Shown here: one piece after another, positions 18,501 to 26,905 of the stretch
Numbering within the stretch: the first letter of the stretch is position 1
How the letters are laid out: every line of letters begins with the position of its first letter
Made by a program: the position numbers and the translations under genes
DNA from: an uncultured Fibrobacter sp.
GTDB lineage: Bacteria; Fibrobacterota; Fibrobacteria; Fibrobacterales; Fibrobacteraceae
DNA length: 64,000 nucleotides
Assembly (NCBI GenBank): GCA_946413655.1
Contig: CAMKLO010000005.1
Coordinates: forward strand, 1-64,000
Reading direction: 5' to 3'
Notes under the pieces: model-generated
Seen by the model: only the letters and a program-made list of their open reading frames with translations
The model's database searches: none
Told to the model about the DNA's origin: nothing

Positions 18501-21249
18501 CAATGTGGGCGCTATTGCTGGTGTCGATGAAGGTGCCGTGCTAGACAGTATCTTTATTCATGTAAATATGTTTGGCGCAAATGATGTCGGTGCTATTGTA
18601 GGTGCCAAAAATGGCGGAACCATCCAGCGCTCAGCTTCAAAAGGAACTGTTGAAGGTGGTGATAATGTTGGCGGACTTGCAGGTGATTTGAATAAAGTAA
18701 CCGTTTCGGATTGCTATTCCCTTGCCTACGTGTCAGGAACAAAGAATGTTGGCGGCCTAGTGGGTTATGCAAAATCGGCGACGGTTTCAAATTCTTTTGC
18801 TGCTAACAATGTCAAGGGGTCTTCGAAATGGGGTAACTTGGTGGGCGATGTTTCCGGTTCAACCTTTACGTCGGTCTATGGTGATAGTACCGCATGGTTT
18901 GTGAATGTCACGGCTGCGGGCGACCTTCGAGGAACATGGGATATGGTCCGAAAGGAAAATTACAAAAATTGGAATTTTGCCAAGACATGGAATATGCTTG
19001 CTGATTCAACGTATCCATATCTTGTTTGGAAAAAGGACCCCCTCTACGCAGATATCTATAAAGATTCGACATTGATGCGTATGACGGGCTCTGGCACAGA
19101 GAAAGACCCGTTCCTCGTCAAGACATATGCAGATTTGAAATCTATCGGATGGGGTAAGTACAAACTTTCAGCGGTTTATAGAATTGCTAATGATATTGAT
19201 GCGTCTGCATCTCAGACCGAAACTTTCCGCAATGGATACGGGAAAGGTTTCAAGCCTATTGGCAAGTATTTGTTGCTTAACGAAAACTATTTAGTAAACG
19301 ACAGCAAACAGGATACTTCTGCATTCTCGGGAAAAATTCATGGTGGTGGACATGTCATTAAAGACTTGAATGTCGGTTATGTTGATTACCTCAAATATTG
19401 GACTGGTTTTATTGATGGAATTGCTTCTTCGGGTTTGGTTGATAGTTTGTCCTTTACGGGCTATTCCATCAACGGAAAAAATGTGGGTGGCGTTACGGCC
19501 AAGAATGAGGGAACTCTTAGGGATGTGTCTATTTCAGGTCAGTTGAAAGCGGAAGAAAGTGGCGGTGGACTTGTCGTTTGGAACGAAGGTACGATTGAAA
19601 ATAGTTCGTTTAAGGGAACTATTTTGAGTACTGAAAAATATATTTCTGCATATGATTATCCTCTCGCTGGAATTGCTACTCGGAATAACGGAAAAATAAA
19701 GAATGTAAATGTTGACGCTGAAATAAAAAGCGTTTATGGGGGAGCTGGTGTTTCGTATGATAATGCCGGTTCTATTGAAAAATCGAATGTATTGGTAAAA
19801 ATGGACGTCGGCTCAGATTATGCGGGTGGTGTCGCGGCGAAGAACTTTGGAACCGTATCGGTGTGCTCTGCTTCAGTGGAAATTGTCTCGAAGGCTTCCT
19901 ACGTTGGCGGCATTGCTGGAATTGATAGCGGACTTGTTGAAACCTCGACTGCAACAGGTTCTATTTCGGCAGTTGATTATGCTGGTGGCTTGATTGGTGT
20001 CGCTCGTGGTAAGAGTATAACGAATTCCCATGCCTCCGTTAATGTTTCAGGGAAAAAATGGATTGGTGGTTTGGTTGGCGAAAACAATGTGCATATTTCA
20101 AGATCGTATGCAACGGGAAACGTTCGTGGAGCCCGTCGCGAAGGTGAAGAGTATTTATTTGCAAATGCTTATTACGCGGGTGGTTTAGTTGGCTTGAATA
20201 ACGCATCTATTGACAGTTCTTATACAACGGGTGAGTATTCATATGCAAGTGGATTTGTTGGAATGAATTTATCTAAAATTAGTACGAGCTATACTTTGGG
20301 CCGTGTAAAGGATGGTGACGGTTTTGCCGGAGTGAATAAGGGCACTATTGCTAATTCTTATTGTGCGGGCGAACAGACCTATGGAGGTTTTGTCGGTGAA
20401 AATCGAAATGGGGGCGTTATATTGAATTCCTATATAGTCACGGGAAATCAATTTGCCAGTTGGAATTATGTAAATTCTACCATCGAAAATTGCTACATGT
20501 TGGGGGCTAGTGATCAAAGAATTGCAGGTAATGAAGGTACGATAAAAGATTCCTCTAGGATCGGTTATGGATTTAGTGATTCCGAGATGAAAAAACAGGC
20601 TACTTTTGAAGGCTTCAATTTCGATTCCGTTTGGTACATTAAGGAAGGTGTGTCTTATCCGATGTTGCGTGGAATGCCGAATATCCCGTTTGCAGTGGAG
20701 GCTGAAATGAATTTCGGTGAATCGATGCGAGTGAAGGATGTTCGCGAGAGTTTGCTCGACCACGCTTTCGTGATGGATTCATCTTATGCAAAGGTGGTAA
20801 AATTTGCGTCTGTTAGCGAAAAACTGCTTGATTCTCTTGAAAAGGTTGAAGGGAAAGCTGTGGGTGAGTTTGTCATAAGTTACCGCGTCGGGATGTTGTT
20901 TGGTCAAGATACCATCTGGAGTTCTCTTGCACAAGCGAAAATTAATTTGAGTGGAAAGACGACGGATATTCGCGCTCATGAACTTGCGACGAAATCTGGT
21001 TTACGTTTCGGTGCTGTATTCCAAGACTGTAGCATTGCACTCCGTTTTGGAATCCCCGCTGCGGGTGCGGTAAAGTTCTCGCTTGTGGATATGCAGGGCC
21101 GTGTTGTCCGTGCGTTTAATCTCGGGAACCGAACCGCCGGTACACATTTTGAAACTCGTTCTGTCGAAAATTTGCCTCGCGGTCGCTACGTCGGTGTGCT
21201 GCAAGTGAACGGCAAGGCGACCGAAAAGACGATGCTCTTGAAAAAGTAA
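15562..21249 (+). CDS. Giant secreted GLUG-motif protein with putative T9SS C-terminal domain
   Basis: 1895 aa; many GGIVG/GGLVG GLUG-like repeats; C-terminus VKFSLVDMQGRVVRAFNLG...RGRYVGVLQVNGKATEKTMLLKK. Confidence 0.88.
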   Translation: MLFKPMRKTMKPRFIFTVVLSLFAIHSFAANGSMKGDGSATSPFQIEDYEDLKAIGKGAYLYSLDYVLTKDIDASASKNEMCNEDGCNGFISIGKYKDAADSIIFWGNIDGQNHTISDLTIWLPCENDVAFISYLGGSVSNLKFDRIHVTGRVTESNFVASVAAKQMGTIRNVHVTNGFVQGQNYVGGIVGEGTRRYDENAIIDSVSFQGDIKGSQRVGGIVGETDMDVLRAETDVNIVVMDQDAGGIVGYLTGHVFQSRSSGTITPDAYEVDEVGGIAGYSKGGISECVSTMDLIRSGSFYLDESIGGIVGEGGLVSASYALGTVEGKRYVGGIAGNGAVEYSYAMGTVHGSEYVGGLVGYGTVRNSYAANIVQGDSRVGGLIGMAADTVVSSYWNTDISGLDTSAGGTGLTTAKMMKFSSFAGWDTLGYNEYVIDGTDTCDYYKDFGVCYSPTGKFIRHWAIDEGKSFPYLANHPFLKKTLVPIAVPTVAAKWQEIPVVASLMKVDGELVGKWLGWAKPNMPGDPIERDSLYYGYRIGVVAGKDTIWGTSSYMAVPNKIEISSFEELQKIGNDIAYPLTANYELIKDIDASGSNFKPIGDGVHAFSGMFDGKNHTISNLTIDEPNRDFTGMFGYTQMARIKNLTLKNAKVTGSWYVGALGGEMKRTVVKNVVSLNGDVVGDSYVGGLIGSAREDSIEVVATTGNVTGVEGVGGLIGASSSVLRDAFAIDVVKGHEPVAGAIAHMQHFDITPVVERVYSASMLKAFKASGIIASDFWWSGDPEYCFFDSTVAKIASGGLSTNAMLKKTTYETFDFENVWEIQEGKSYPYFKGMDPMLPGMLKDDGKVNVLAGFGTEKSPYKISTYEDLKLIGKHEYATNLYYKLSGNINAYASLNENCNAGVCKGFEPIPEFSGTFIGGGRIIGNLNINRPDEDSVGLFRVLTSTAKVTGIVVDSSSNFTGDNFDTQRKTFKPIIRGKNNVGAIAGVDEGAVLDSIFIHVNMFGANDVGAIVGAKNGGTIQRSASKGTVEGGDNVGGLAGDLNKVTVSDCYSLAYVSGTKNVGGLVGYAKSATVSNSFAANNVKGSSKWGNLVGDVSGSTFTSVYGDSTAWFVNVTAAGDLRGTWDMVRKENYKNWNFAKTWNMLADSTYPYLVWKKDPLYADIYKDSTLMRMTGSGTEKDPFLVKTYADLKSIGWGKYKLSAVYRIANDIDASASQTETFRNGYGKGFKPIGKYLLLNENYLVNDSKQDTSAFSGKIHGGGHVIKDLNVGYVDYLKYWTGFIDGIASSGLVDSLSFTGYSINGKNVGGVTAKNEGTLRDVSISGQLKAEESGGGLVVWNEGTIENSSFKGTILSTEKYISAYDYPLAGIATRNNGKIKNVNVDAEIKSVYGGAGVSYDNAGSIEKSNVLVKMDVGSDYAGGVAAKNFGTVSVCSASVEIVSKASYVGGIAGIDSGLVETSTATGSISAVDYAGGLIGVARGKSITNSHASVNVSGKKWIGGLVGENNVHISRSYATGNVRGARREGEEYLFANAYYAGGLVGLNNASIDSSYTTGEYSYASGFVGMNLSKISTSYTLGRVKDGDGFAGVNKGTIANSYCAGEQTYGGFVGENRNGGVILNSYIVTGNQFASWNYVNSTIENCYMLGASDQRIAGNEGTIKDSSRIGYGFSDSEMKKQATFEGFNFDSVWYIKEGVSYPMLRGMPNIPFAVEAEMNFGESMRVKDVRESLLDHAFVMDSSYAKVVKFASVSEKLLDSLEKVEGKAVGEFVISYRVGMLFGQDTIWSSLAQAKINLSGKTTDIRAHELATKSGLRFGAVFQDCSIALRFGIPAAGAVKFSLVDMQGRVVRAFNLGNRTAGTHFETRSVENLPRGRYVGVLQVNGKATEKTMLLKK

Positions 21250-21265
21250 ACTCTTACACCTTCGA

Positions 21266-21300
21266 AGAAAGTCCCGTAATTGTGTTGCGGGCCTTTTTCT
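21266..21300 (+). terminator. Terminator after the GLUG gene
   Basis: gaagaaagtcccgtaattgtgttgcgggcctttttcttc stem-loop with T-tract. Confidence 0.65.
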
Positions 21301-21320
21301 TCGGTACTGTAAAAAACAAA

Positions 21321-21348
21321 AAACCTCGCATTTCTGCGAGGCTTTTTT
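21321..21348. terminator. Terminator-like hairpin (probably bidirectional), serves tRNA-His on the minus strand
   Basis: aaacctcgcatttctgcgaggctttttt: CCTCGCA/TGCGAGG stem with A-tract upstream and T-tract downstream. Confidence 0.7.
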
Positions 21349-21351
21349 GCG

Positions 21352-21426
21352 GGTGGATGACCGGACTCGAACCGGCAACATCCAGAATCACAATCTGGGA
21401 CTCTAACCAATTGAGCTACATCCACC
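21352..21426 (-). tRNA. tRNA-His(GTG)
   Basis: Reverse complement GGTGGATGTAGCTCAATTGGTTAGAGTCCCAGATTGTGATTCTGGATGTTGCCGGTTCGAGTCCGGTCATCCACC. Acceptor GTGGATG/CATCCAC with extra 5' G, anticodon loop TTGTGAT, T-arm GGTTCGAGTCC. CCA not encoded. Confidence 0.95.
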
Positions 21427-21518
21427 ATGTAGCGAGACCAAATATAAAAAAGCCACCCCAAATTTCAAGGGATGGCGGTAACTTTTTTCCAAAAAAACCG
21501 TATTTGCGGCGCAAACGG

Positions 21519-21875
21519 TTACTTTTTCTGCATGATTCTGAGGAAGTTGGCGCGTTTGAAGTCGTTCCTGTGCTCCATGCAGAAGCGCGGGTAAACGTAT
21601 TGCTTCGGGAAAATGCGGATGGTGAAGGTGTTGTCGCAACCGTCGAGGCAGCACTTGAATTCCAGGTCCATGGCTTCGGCGTAGTTGTGGCGGAAGATGA
21701 TGTTCTTGGATTCGATGTTCTCGATATCTTTTTTCTGCTTCTGGCGCTGCTTGATGTCGCGGTGCAGTTCGCAGTACTTGGCAATCGGGTGGCCCCAGAA
21801 TTCGCGGCCGCAGCCGGGTTCCTGGCAAACTTTGAGCTTGATGCGCTTTTTCTTTTTGTACTTAGGTAATTGCAT
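21519..21875 (-). CDS. Small protein with two putative zinc-finger motifs
   Basis: 118 aa; two C-x4-C...C-x2-H motifs: CQEPGC...YCELH and CLDGC...FCMEH. Confidence 0.75.
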   Translation of the reverse strand: MQLPKYKKKKRIKLKVCQEPGCGREFWGHPIAKYCELHRDIKQRQKQKKDIENIESKNIIFRHNYAEAMDLEFKCCLDGCDNTFTIRIFPKQYVYPRFCMEHRNDFKRANFLRIMQKK

Positions 21876-22010
21876 AGTGACCTCGATTAGTGGTAAAGAT
21901 AATAAAAAAAGGGATTTTTGTAAAAAACTTCAATTTTGTTGTGGAAATTTTGGTCAAAATTCCTGAAAAAAGCGTGTTATATAAGAGGAACTTTCAAAAA
22001 AAGGATGCTT

Positions 22011-22850
22011 ATGAAAGGAATTTGGACTTTAGTCGTGGCTGTATCGGTAATTTTCGTCGGTTGCATGTACGTGAGCGGAACTCCGGAGGGAGATTCGTCC
22101 GTGAGGCTAACGGCGGTGGATGTGGGGCAGGGGCTTGCGGTGCTTCTGGAACGGGAGGGGCGTTTTGCACTTTACGATTTCGGGCCGGATTCGGTGGGAG
22201 TGGTGGATACGCTTTTGAATCGCGGGGCGGATACGCTGGAATGGGTGGTGCTGAGCCATTTTCATCGCGACCATATTGGCGGGTTCATGGAACTCGTCGG
22301 GCGGGGCGTTTTTGTGCGGCGGCTTTACGTGGGGCCGGATTTGTCGAGCAGTTTTTTTCGTGACAGTGTCTATCGCGTGGCGGGTCGGTTGGCTATACCG
22401 GTGGATACGCTTGTGCGTGGGGAGCGTGTCTGGTTTGGCGGGGCGCGGTTTGACGTGCTTTGGCCGACGGATTACGCGAAGGTGGAGGGGAACGGGGCGA
22501 GTTTGGTGTTGCTCGGGCGCTATGGCGAGGCGCGGGTGCTGTTGACGGGCGACTTGGATTCGCTTGGCGAGCGGCGGTTGCTGGAGATGAACCCGACGCT
22601 TTCGGCGGAACTTTTGCAGGTCGGGCATCACGGGTCGGCAGGGAGCAGCACGCTCAAGTTCTTGTCGCAGGTGGCGCCGAAGTATGCATTTGTGAGCGTG
22701 GGGGCGGGGAACAGTTATGGGCACCCGGTAGAGTCTGTTGTTCGTAAACTGAACTTGGTGCTTGGGGATTCGGCGAAGTTGTTCCGCACGGATTTGCGGG
22801 GGAGCGTTGCTTTTGAATTGGATTCGGCGATGGGTGTGGTGGTGCCGTAG
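22011..22850 (+). CDS. ComEC/Rec2-like metallo-beta-lactamase-fold hydrolase, putative lipoprotein
   Basis: MKGIWTLVVAVSVIFVGC signal/lipobox; VDVGQGLAVLL..., SHFHRDHIGG, LLTGDLDSLGE, LLQVGHHGSAGSST motifs. Start moved downstream of the ORF-track start. Confidence 0.85.
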   Translation: MKGIWTLVVAVSVIFVGCMYVSGTPEGDSSVRLTAVDVGQGLAVLLEREGRFALYDFGPDSVGVVDTLLNRGADTLEWVVLSHFHRDHIGGFMELVGRGVFVRRLYVGPDLSSSFFRDSVYRVAGRLAIPVDTLVRGERVWFGGARFDVLWPTDYAKVEGNGASLVLLGRYGEARVLLTGDLDSLGERRLLEMNPTLSAELLQVGHHGSAGSSTLKFLSQVAPKYAFVSVGAGNSYGHPVESVVRKLNLVLGDSAKLFRTDLRGSVAFELDSAMGVVVP

Positions 22851-22920
22851 GGGAATGGGGGGGTGAGGTATGGGCACGCTCCCTTCGGTCGCTTTGGGCT
22901 ATGAGGTTATAGGAGGCTTT

Positions 22921-23020
22921 GTCATTCCCGCCACTGAGCAGGAATCACCTTCTTGTCGAGCACGCTTCCTACTTCCGGTTATCTTCTCTAAGTTCTAGGC
23001 TCTAAGTTCTAAGTTCTTTT
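22921..23020. repeat. Intergenic mosaic: GTCATTCCCGCC... palindromic remnant plus ctaagttct short tandem repeat
   Basis: gtcattcccgccactgagcaggaatcacc, then ctaagttctaggctctaagttctaagttctttttatatattg. Confidence 0.6.
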
Positions 23021-23051
23021 TATATATTGATTCCGCAATTTCGAGAGGTTT

Positions 23052-24764
23052 ATGGTTCACAAGATTCACATACCGGTCATGGGAATTTGCTATACGGCGG
23101 ACACGCCGATTCGCGTGGCTCATTTTGGCATTACGTCCGTGATTTCGCTTGTCGATGATGGGCTTCTTGAAGAATACCGCATGGCTTATGCAGAACGCCT
23201 GGGACTTGACTTGGGTTCTCCGCAGACGGCCCGGATTGGGCGCATCCGTTCTTATTTGGATTTTGTGGCAGACGAGGTGGAGCGCAAGTTCAATAGGCTT
23301 TGTGCGGGGCGGTTTGATGGCGGGAGCGATAAGGATCTGTATTTTTTGATGCTTCCGTTGGATTCGCCGCTCCGCGTGGAATATGATGGAGTTTTTGCAA
23401 AGACGGGGCTTGCACGGCTTGCCGCCGAGGCTGCGCTCACCGAGAAGATGGAACCGGGCGAAATCCAGGCGAATATCATGGTGGGGTTGAATCACGAGGA
23501 GGCGGCGTTCGATGCGGTTCGCGGCTTTGCTGCCTCGAAGGTGAAGGGCTCGCTTGTGCTGAGTGCGGGCGTGAATTTGGCTGTATTCGAGGAAATCGCG
23601 AAATGCAAGGACTTTTACAGGACGGCGACGCATGTGCCTACGAAGAAAGTTATCCTTAAGGTTTCAGATTACCGTTCGGCGCTTGTTCAGGGGCGCTATT
23701 TGGCGAAAAAGGGCGTGGAGGTTTATGAATACCGCATTGAATCCGGCGTGAACTGTGGCGGCCATGCGTTCTTTGAGTCGAAAAAATTGCTGCTTGACGT
23801 TGTCCGTGAATTTGTCGAAAAACGCGAAGAATTGTTTGAAACTACGCGTGCGATGATAGCGAAGTTCGCATCGTCTAGTGCGGCTGTAAATGCGCCGGTG
23901 CAAATGATTGTTCCGCCGCCGTCTCCAGCCCGCATTACGGCTCAGGGTGGACTTTGCTCTCCCGAAGATATCGAAAAAGTCATGTCGTTTGGAATTGACG
24001 GTGTGGGTGTCGGGACTCCGTTTTTACTTGTGCCGCAGGCGACAAGTGTCGATAAAGAAACGCGGAGTTTGCTAGTAGCTGCAAAGCCTGAAGATGTCTA
24101 TATAAGCAATGCTTCGCCACTTGAAATTCCGTTCGTGAATTTGCGGACTTCAACTGCTGCGGAACTTTGTCAGGAAAAAATTCGGGAGTATTTTGCCCCG
24201 CAAGGGGAAAAATCCGGGGCGCCGGAATTGAAACCGGGATTCCCGTGCTGTCAGCATTACCTTTGCCGTGCGGTACCTGGCTTTGACCATCCAGTTTGCA
24301 TGGCATCCCGCGAGTACGTGATGCATCGCCTGGCCGAAATCGACAAGCTGGAACGCGATGAACTCGCGGCTTCTTGTTATCCTGAAGAGGTTGCTGGCCT
24401 CGATAAGCTCCATAAAGATGTTGCAAAAATTCATGGAAAGTATAATGACCTTCGCCGAAAAACATTGGAACGCGAATGCATCTGTCGTTTTCTCGGAAAT
24501 GCGGGCCGTGAAGAAATCCGCGAGAAAAGTCCGTCTCTCCATTACCAGCCGGAGTGTGTCGCTGTCGCCCGCGGTTCGCAACCCGCCCGCGTGCGTGAAC
24601 CCGTAACCATTTGCCCGAATCCGGACATCGGCTACTTTGACCGTGAATATACGCTGTTCGAAATGATGCGCCACCTCTACGGCACCGGCCCGCGCCTTAC
24701 GCCCAAAGACAAACCGAGCGCATTTGAGGTTGAAGAAAAAATTTTAAAGTCGGTGACTTGTTAA
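23052..24764 (+). CDS. Conserved hypothetical protein; possible FMN-type TIM barrel plus Cys-rich C-terminal segment
   Basis: 570 aa; ITAQGGLCSPEDIEKVMSFGIDGVGVGTPFLL resembles a nitronate-monooxygenase-like phosphate-binding region; CCQHYLCRAVPGFDHPVC Cys cluster. Function tentative. Confidence 0.6.
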   Translation: MVHKIHIPVMGICYTADTPIRVAHFGITSVISLVDDGLLEEYRMAYAERLGLDLGSPQTARIGRIRSYLDFVADEVERKFNRLCAGRFDGGSDKDLYFLMLPLDSPLRVEYDGVFAKTGLARLAAEAALTEKMEPGEIQANIMVGLNHEEAAFDAVRGFAASKVKGSLVLSAGVNLAVFEEIAKCKDFYRTATHVPTKKVILKVSDYRSALVQGRYLAKKGVEVYEYRIESGVNCGGHAFFESKKLLLDVVREFVEKREELFETTRAMIAKFASSSAAVNAPVQMIVPPPSPARITAQGGLCSPEDIEKVMSFGIDGVGVGTPFLLVPQATSVDKETRSLLVAAKPEDVYISNASPLEIPFVNLRTSTAAELCQEKIREYFAPQGEKSGAPELKPGFPCCQHYLCRAVPGFDHPVCMASREYVMHRLAEIDKLERDELAASCYPEEVAGLDKLHKDVAKIHGKYNDLRRKTLERECICRFLGNAGREEIREKSPSLHYQPECVAVARGSQPARVREPVTICPNPDIGYFDREYTLFEMMRHLYGTGPRLTPKDKPSAFEVEEKILKSVTC

Positions 24765-25507
24765 TCCGCGAATCCGATTCTCGCTTGGAAGTGGCATTGC
24801 GTCATGTCGTCGGCGTTCATTCCGAAAATGTAGGCGTGGTGGTTCGTGTTCTTGAACCGCACGATATTCACCTTGCCGCCGAGCGGAATCTGTGAAATGT
24901 AATTTATCTGTATTGAGCGGATTCTGCGGCTTTTAATTTCTTGCGGGTCGAGCGTGTCCGTGACCCAATCGACATAGCGGCAGTGGTTCACGTGGTTGTT
25001 CATGTCGAGGTCGCTGTATTTCGCCATTTCGGTACGCACAATCTTGGGCTCGATTTGCGGGTCGAGTATGTCCATCATCTCGGGGAGCGCGTTCTTCCCT
25101 TGAATGAGCGGAATCGGGTAGGGCGAGTTTGCCGGGTTTTCGGACTTGCCGGTTTTCATGTTCACCAAGAGCCACGACGATGTCGCCTGTGCGATGGAAT
25201 GCCCTTGCGCATCGAGGACGGAGTAGTCCTTGAGATAGACTTTGTCCTTGATGATGTCTTTTGCCCACGTGGAGATGGAGAGCTTTTCGCCCCACACCGG
25301 GTGGTGCAACAGGCGAATCTTCATGCGCGTGATGACCGTGGTGTAGCCTGCCTTCATCATCTTCCAGATGCCGAATCCGTTTTGCTCGGCATCGGCGATG
25401 GCGGTTTCTTCCATGAATAGGAATAGGTTTGAAAGTTTGAGTCGGCTGTGGTGGTCGCAGTCCGAGAAACGTACTTCAAAGTTTTTTGTGGTTACTTCCT
25501 GTTCCAT
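24761..25507 (-). CDS. Acyl-ACP thioesterase (hotdog fold)
   Basis: MEQEVTTKNFEVRFSDCDHHSRLKLSNLFLFMEETA ... KYSDLDMNNHVNHCRYVDWVTD typical of the FatA/acyl-ACP thioesterase family. Confidence 0.88.
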   Translation of the reverse strand: MEQEVTTKNFEVRFSDCDHHSRLKLSNLFLFMEETAIADAEQNGFGIWKMMKAGYTTVITRMKIRLLHHPVWGEKLSISTWAKDIIKDKVYLKDYSVLDAQGHSIAQATSSWLLVNMKTGKSENPANSPYPIPLIQGKNALPEMMDILDPQIEPKIVRTEMAKYSDLDMNNHVNHCRYVDWVTDTLDPQEIKSRRIRSIQINYISQIPLGGKVNIVRFKNTNHHAYIFGMNADDMTQCHFQARIGFAD

Positions 25508-25597
25508 GGTTATCCTCACGTAGTTTATTGAATTTTGGCGTGGCTTTCGTCACATGCGAACGAATCCGTGTTAATAAAAATGTATAATTTTTCTTGT

Positions 25598-26905
25598 ATG
25601 AACGACTTTCAATTTCGCCCTAGTTTTATCCAGCTTCCTGCTTATCATTCTTTCGAAGGGTCTCTTTGCCTACCGGGTTCCAAGAGTATTACTAATCGTG
25701 TCTTTTTGATTTCGGCTTTGGCTGATGGAACGACCACGCTGACGAATTTGCTGAAAAGTGACGATACGCGCTACATGGGCGAGGCGTTGCAGCGACTGGG
25801 TGCGAAAATCAATTTTACGGACGATTTTACCAATGCCGTTGTGGAAGGCCATGGCGGCCCGTTCGACGGCCCGAGTCCGTCTATTGAACTGTTCCTTGGC
25901 AATGCCGGTACGGCGATGCGCTCGTTGACGGCGGCTCTTTCGCTTGGCTGGGGCAAGTTCATATTGCGCGGCGAAGAACGCATGGCCGAACGCCCGATTC
26001 AAGACCTTGTCGAGGCGCTCCGCACGCTCGGGGCCGATATAAAGTATCTGGAATCCGAAGGCTACCCTCCGGTCCGCATCAAGGCGGACGGTCTCAATGG
26101 CGGTGACGTGAGTGTCCGCGGGAATATTTCGAGCCAGTACCTCACTGCGCTTTTGATTTGTGCTCCGTACTGCAAGACTCCGCTGCACATCCATGTGGAT
26201 GGCGAACTGATCTCGGCACCTTACATTGAGCTCACGCTCGACGTGATGAAGCGCTTTGGTATTGTCGTGCGGCACGACGACTTGAGAGAATTTTATGTTC
26301 CGCAGGGGCACTACAAGTCTCCCGGAAAGTTTTTTGTTGAAGGTGATGCGAGTTCCGCGAGTTACCCGCTGGCGGCGGCGGCGATTGCGAAGGGCAAGGT
26401 GCGCGTGCTCGGCGTCGGTAGCAACAGCCACCAGGGCGATGTGGGCTTTGCGAAGGTTCTCGAAAAGATGGGCGCGAAGGTGACGATTGGCCCGGACTGG
26501 ATTGAATGTGACGGTTGCGGTTGCGAACTCACGGGGATTGACATGAACTTGAACGACATCCCGGATGCGGCGATGACTGTCTCCGTGCTCGCGCTTTTTG
26601 CGAAGGGTACGACTACGATTCGCGGCATTGGCAGCTGGCGCGTGAAGGAGACCGACCGCATTGCCGCTATTTCTGCGGAGCTACAGAAAGTGGGCGCCCG
26701 TGTTGTGGCCGACATGGACACGATTACGATTGAACCGCCGGAGCAGTTGATGCCGGCGACGATTGAAACTTACAACGACCACCGCATGGCGATGTGCTTT
26801 AGCCTTGTGTCCTTGGGTGGCGTGCCTATCAAGATTCTTGACCCTGCGTGCGTGAACAAGACTTATCCCCATTTCTTTGAAGATTTCGGAAGACTTGCCC
26901 AGTGA
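25598..26905 (+). CDS. aroA: 3-phosphoshikimate 1-carboxyvinyltransferase
   Basis: LPGSKSITNRVFLISALADG, LGNAGTAMRSLTAALSL, GDASSASYPLAAAAIAKG, WRVKETDRIAAISAELQKVGA, YNDHRMAMCFSL motifs. Confidence 0.96.
   Translation: MNDFQFRPSFIQLPAYHSFEGSLCLPGSKSITNRVFLISALADGTTTLTNLLKSDDTRYMGEALQRLGAKINFTDDFTNAVVEGHGGPFDGPSPSIELFLGNAGTAMRSLTAALSLGWGKFILRGEERMAERPIQDLVEALRTLGADIKYLESEGYPPVRIKADGLNGGDVSVRGNISSQYLTALLICAPYCKTPLHIHVDGELISAPYIELTLDVMKRFGIVVRHDDLREFYVPQGHYKSPGKFFVEGDASSASYPLAAAAIAKGKVRVLGVGSNSHQGDVGFAKVLEKMGAKVTIGPDWIECDGCGCELTGIDMNLNDIPDAAMTVSVLALFAKGTTTIRGIGSWRVKETDRIAAISAELQKVGARVVADMDTITIEPPEQLMPATIETYNDHRMAMCFSLVSLGGVPIKILDPACVNKTYPHFFEDFGRLAQ

Noticed and set aside
15562-21249. Dense short repeats that might suggest a CRISPR or satellite array
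   Set aside because: The repeats are in-frame, degenerate GLUG-type protein repeats with no constant repeat or spacer structure.
13035-21348. Possible attL/attR pair next to tRNA-His
   Set aside because: Each copy is a terminator hairpin with T-tract, does not overlap the tRNA 3' end, and no integrase lies between. Kept only as a low-interest finding.
22995-23633. Minus-strand ORFs ending IYKKNLELRA (also 37084-37326)
   Set aside because: The shared tail comes from the intergenic ctaagttct array read in reverse; not a protein family.
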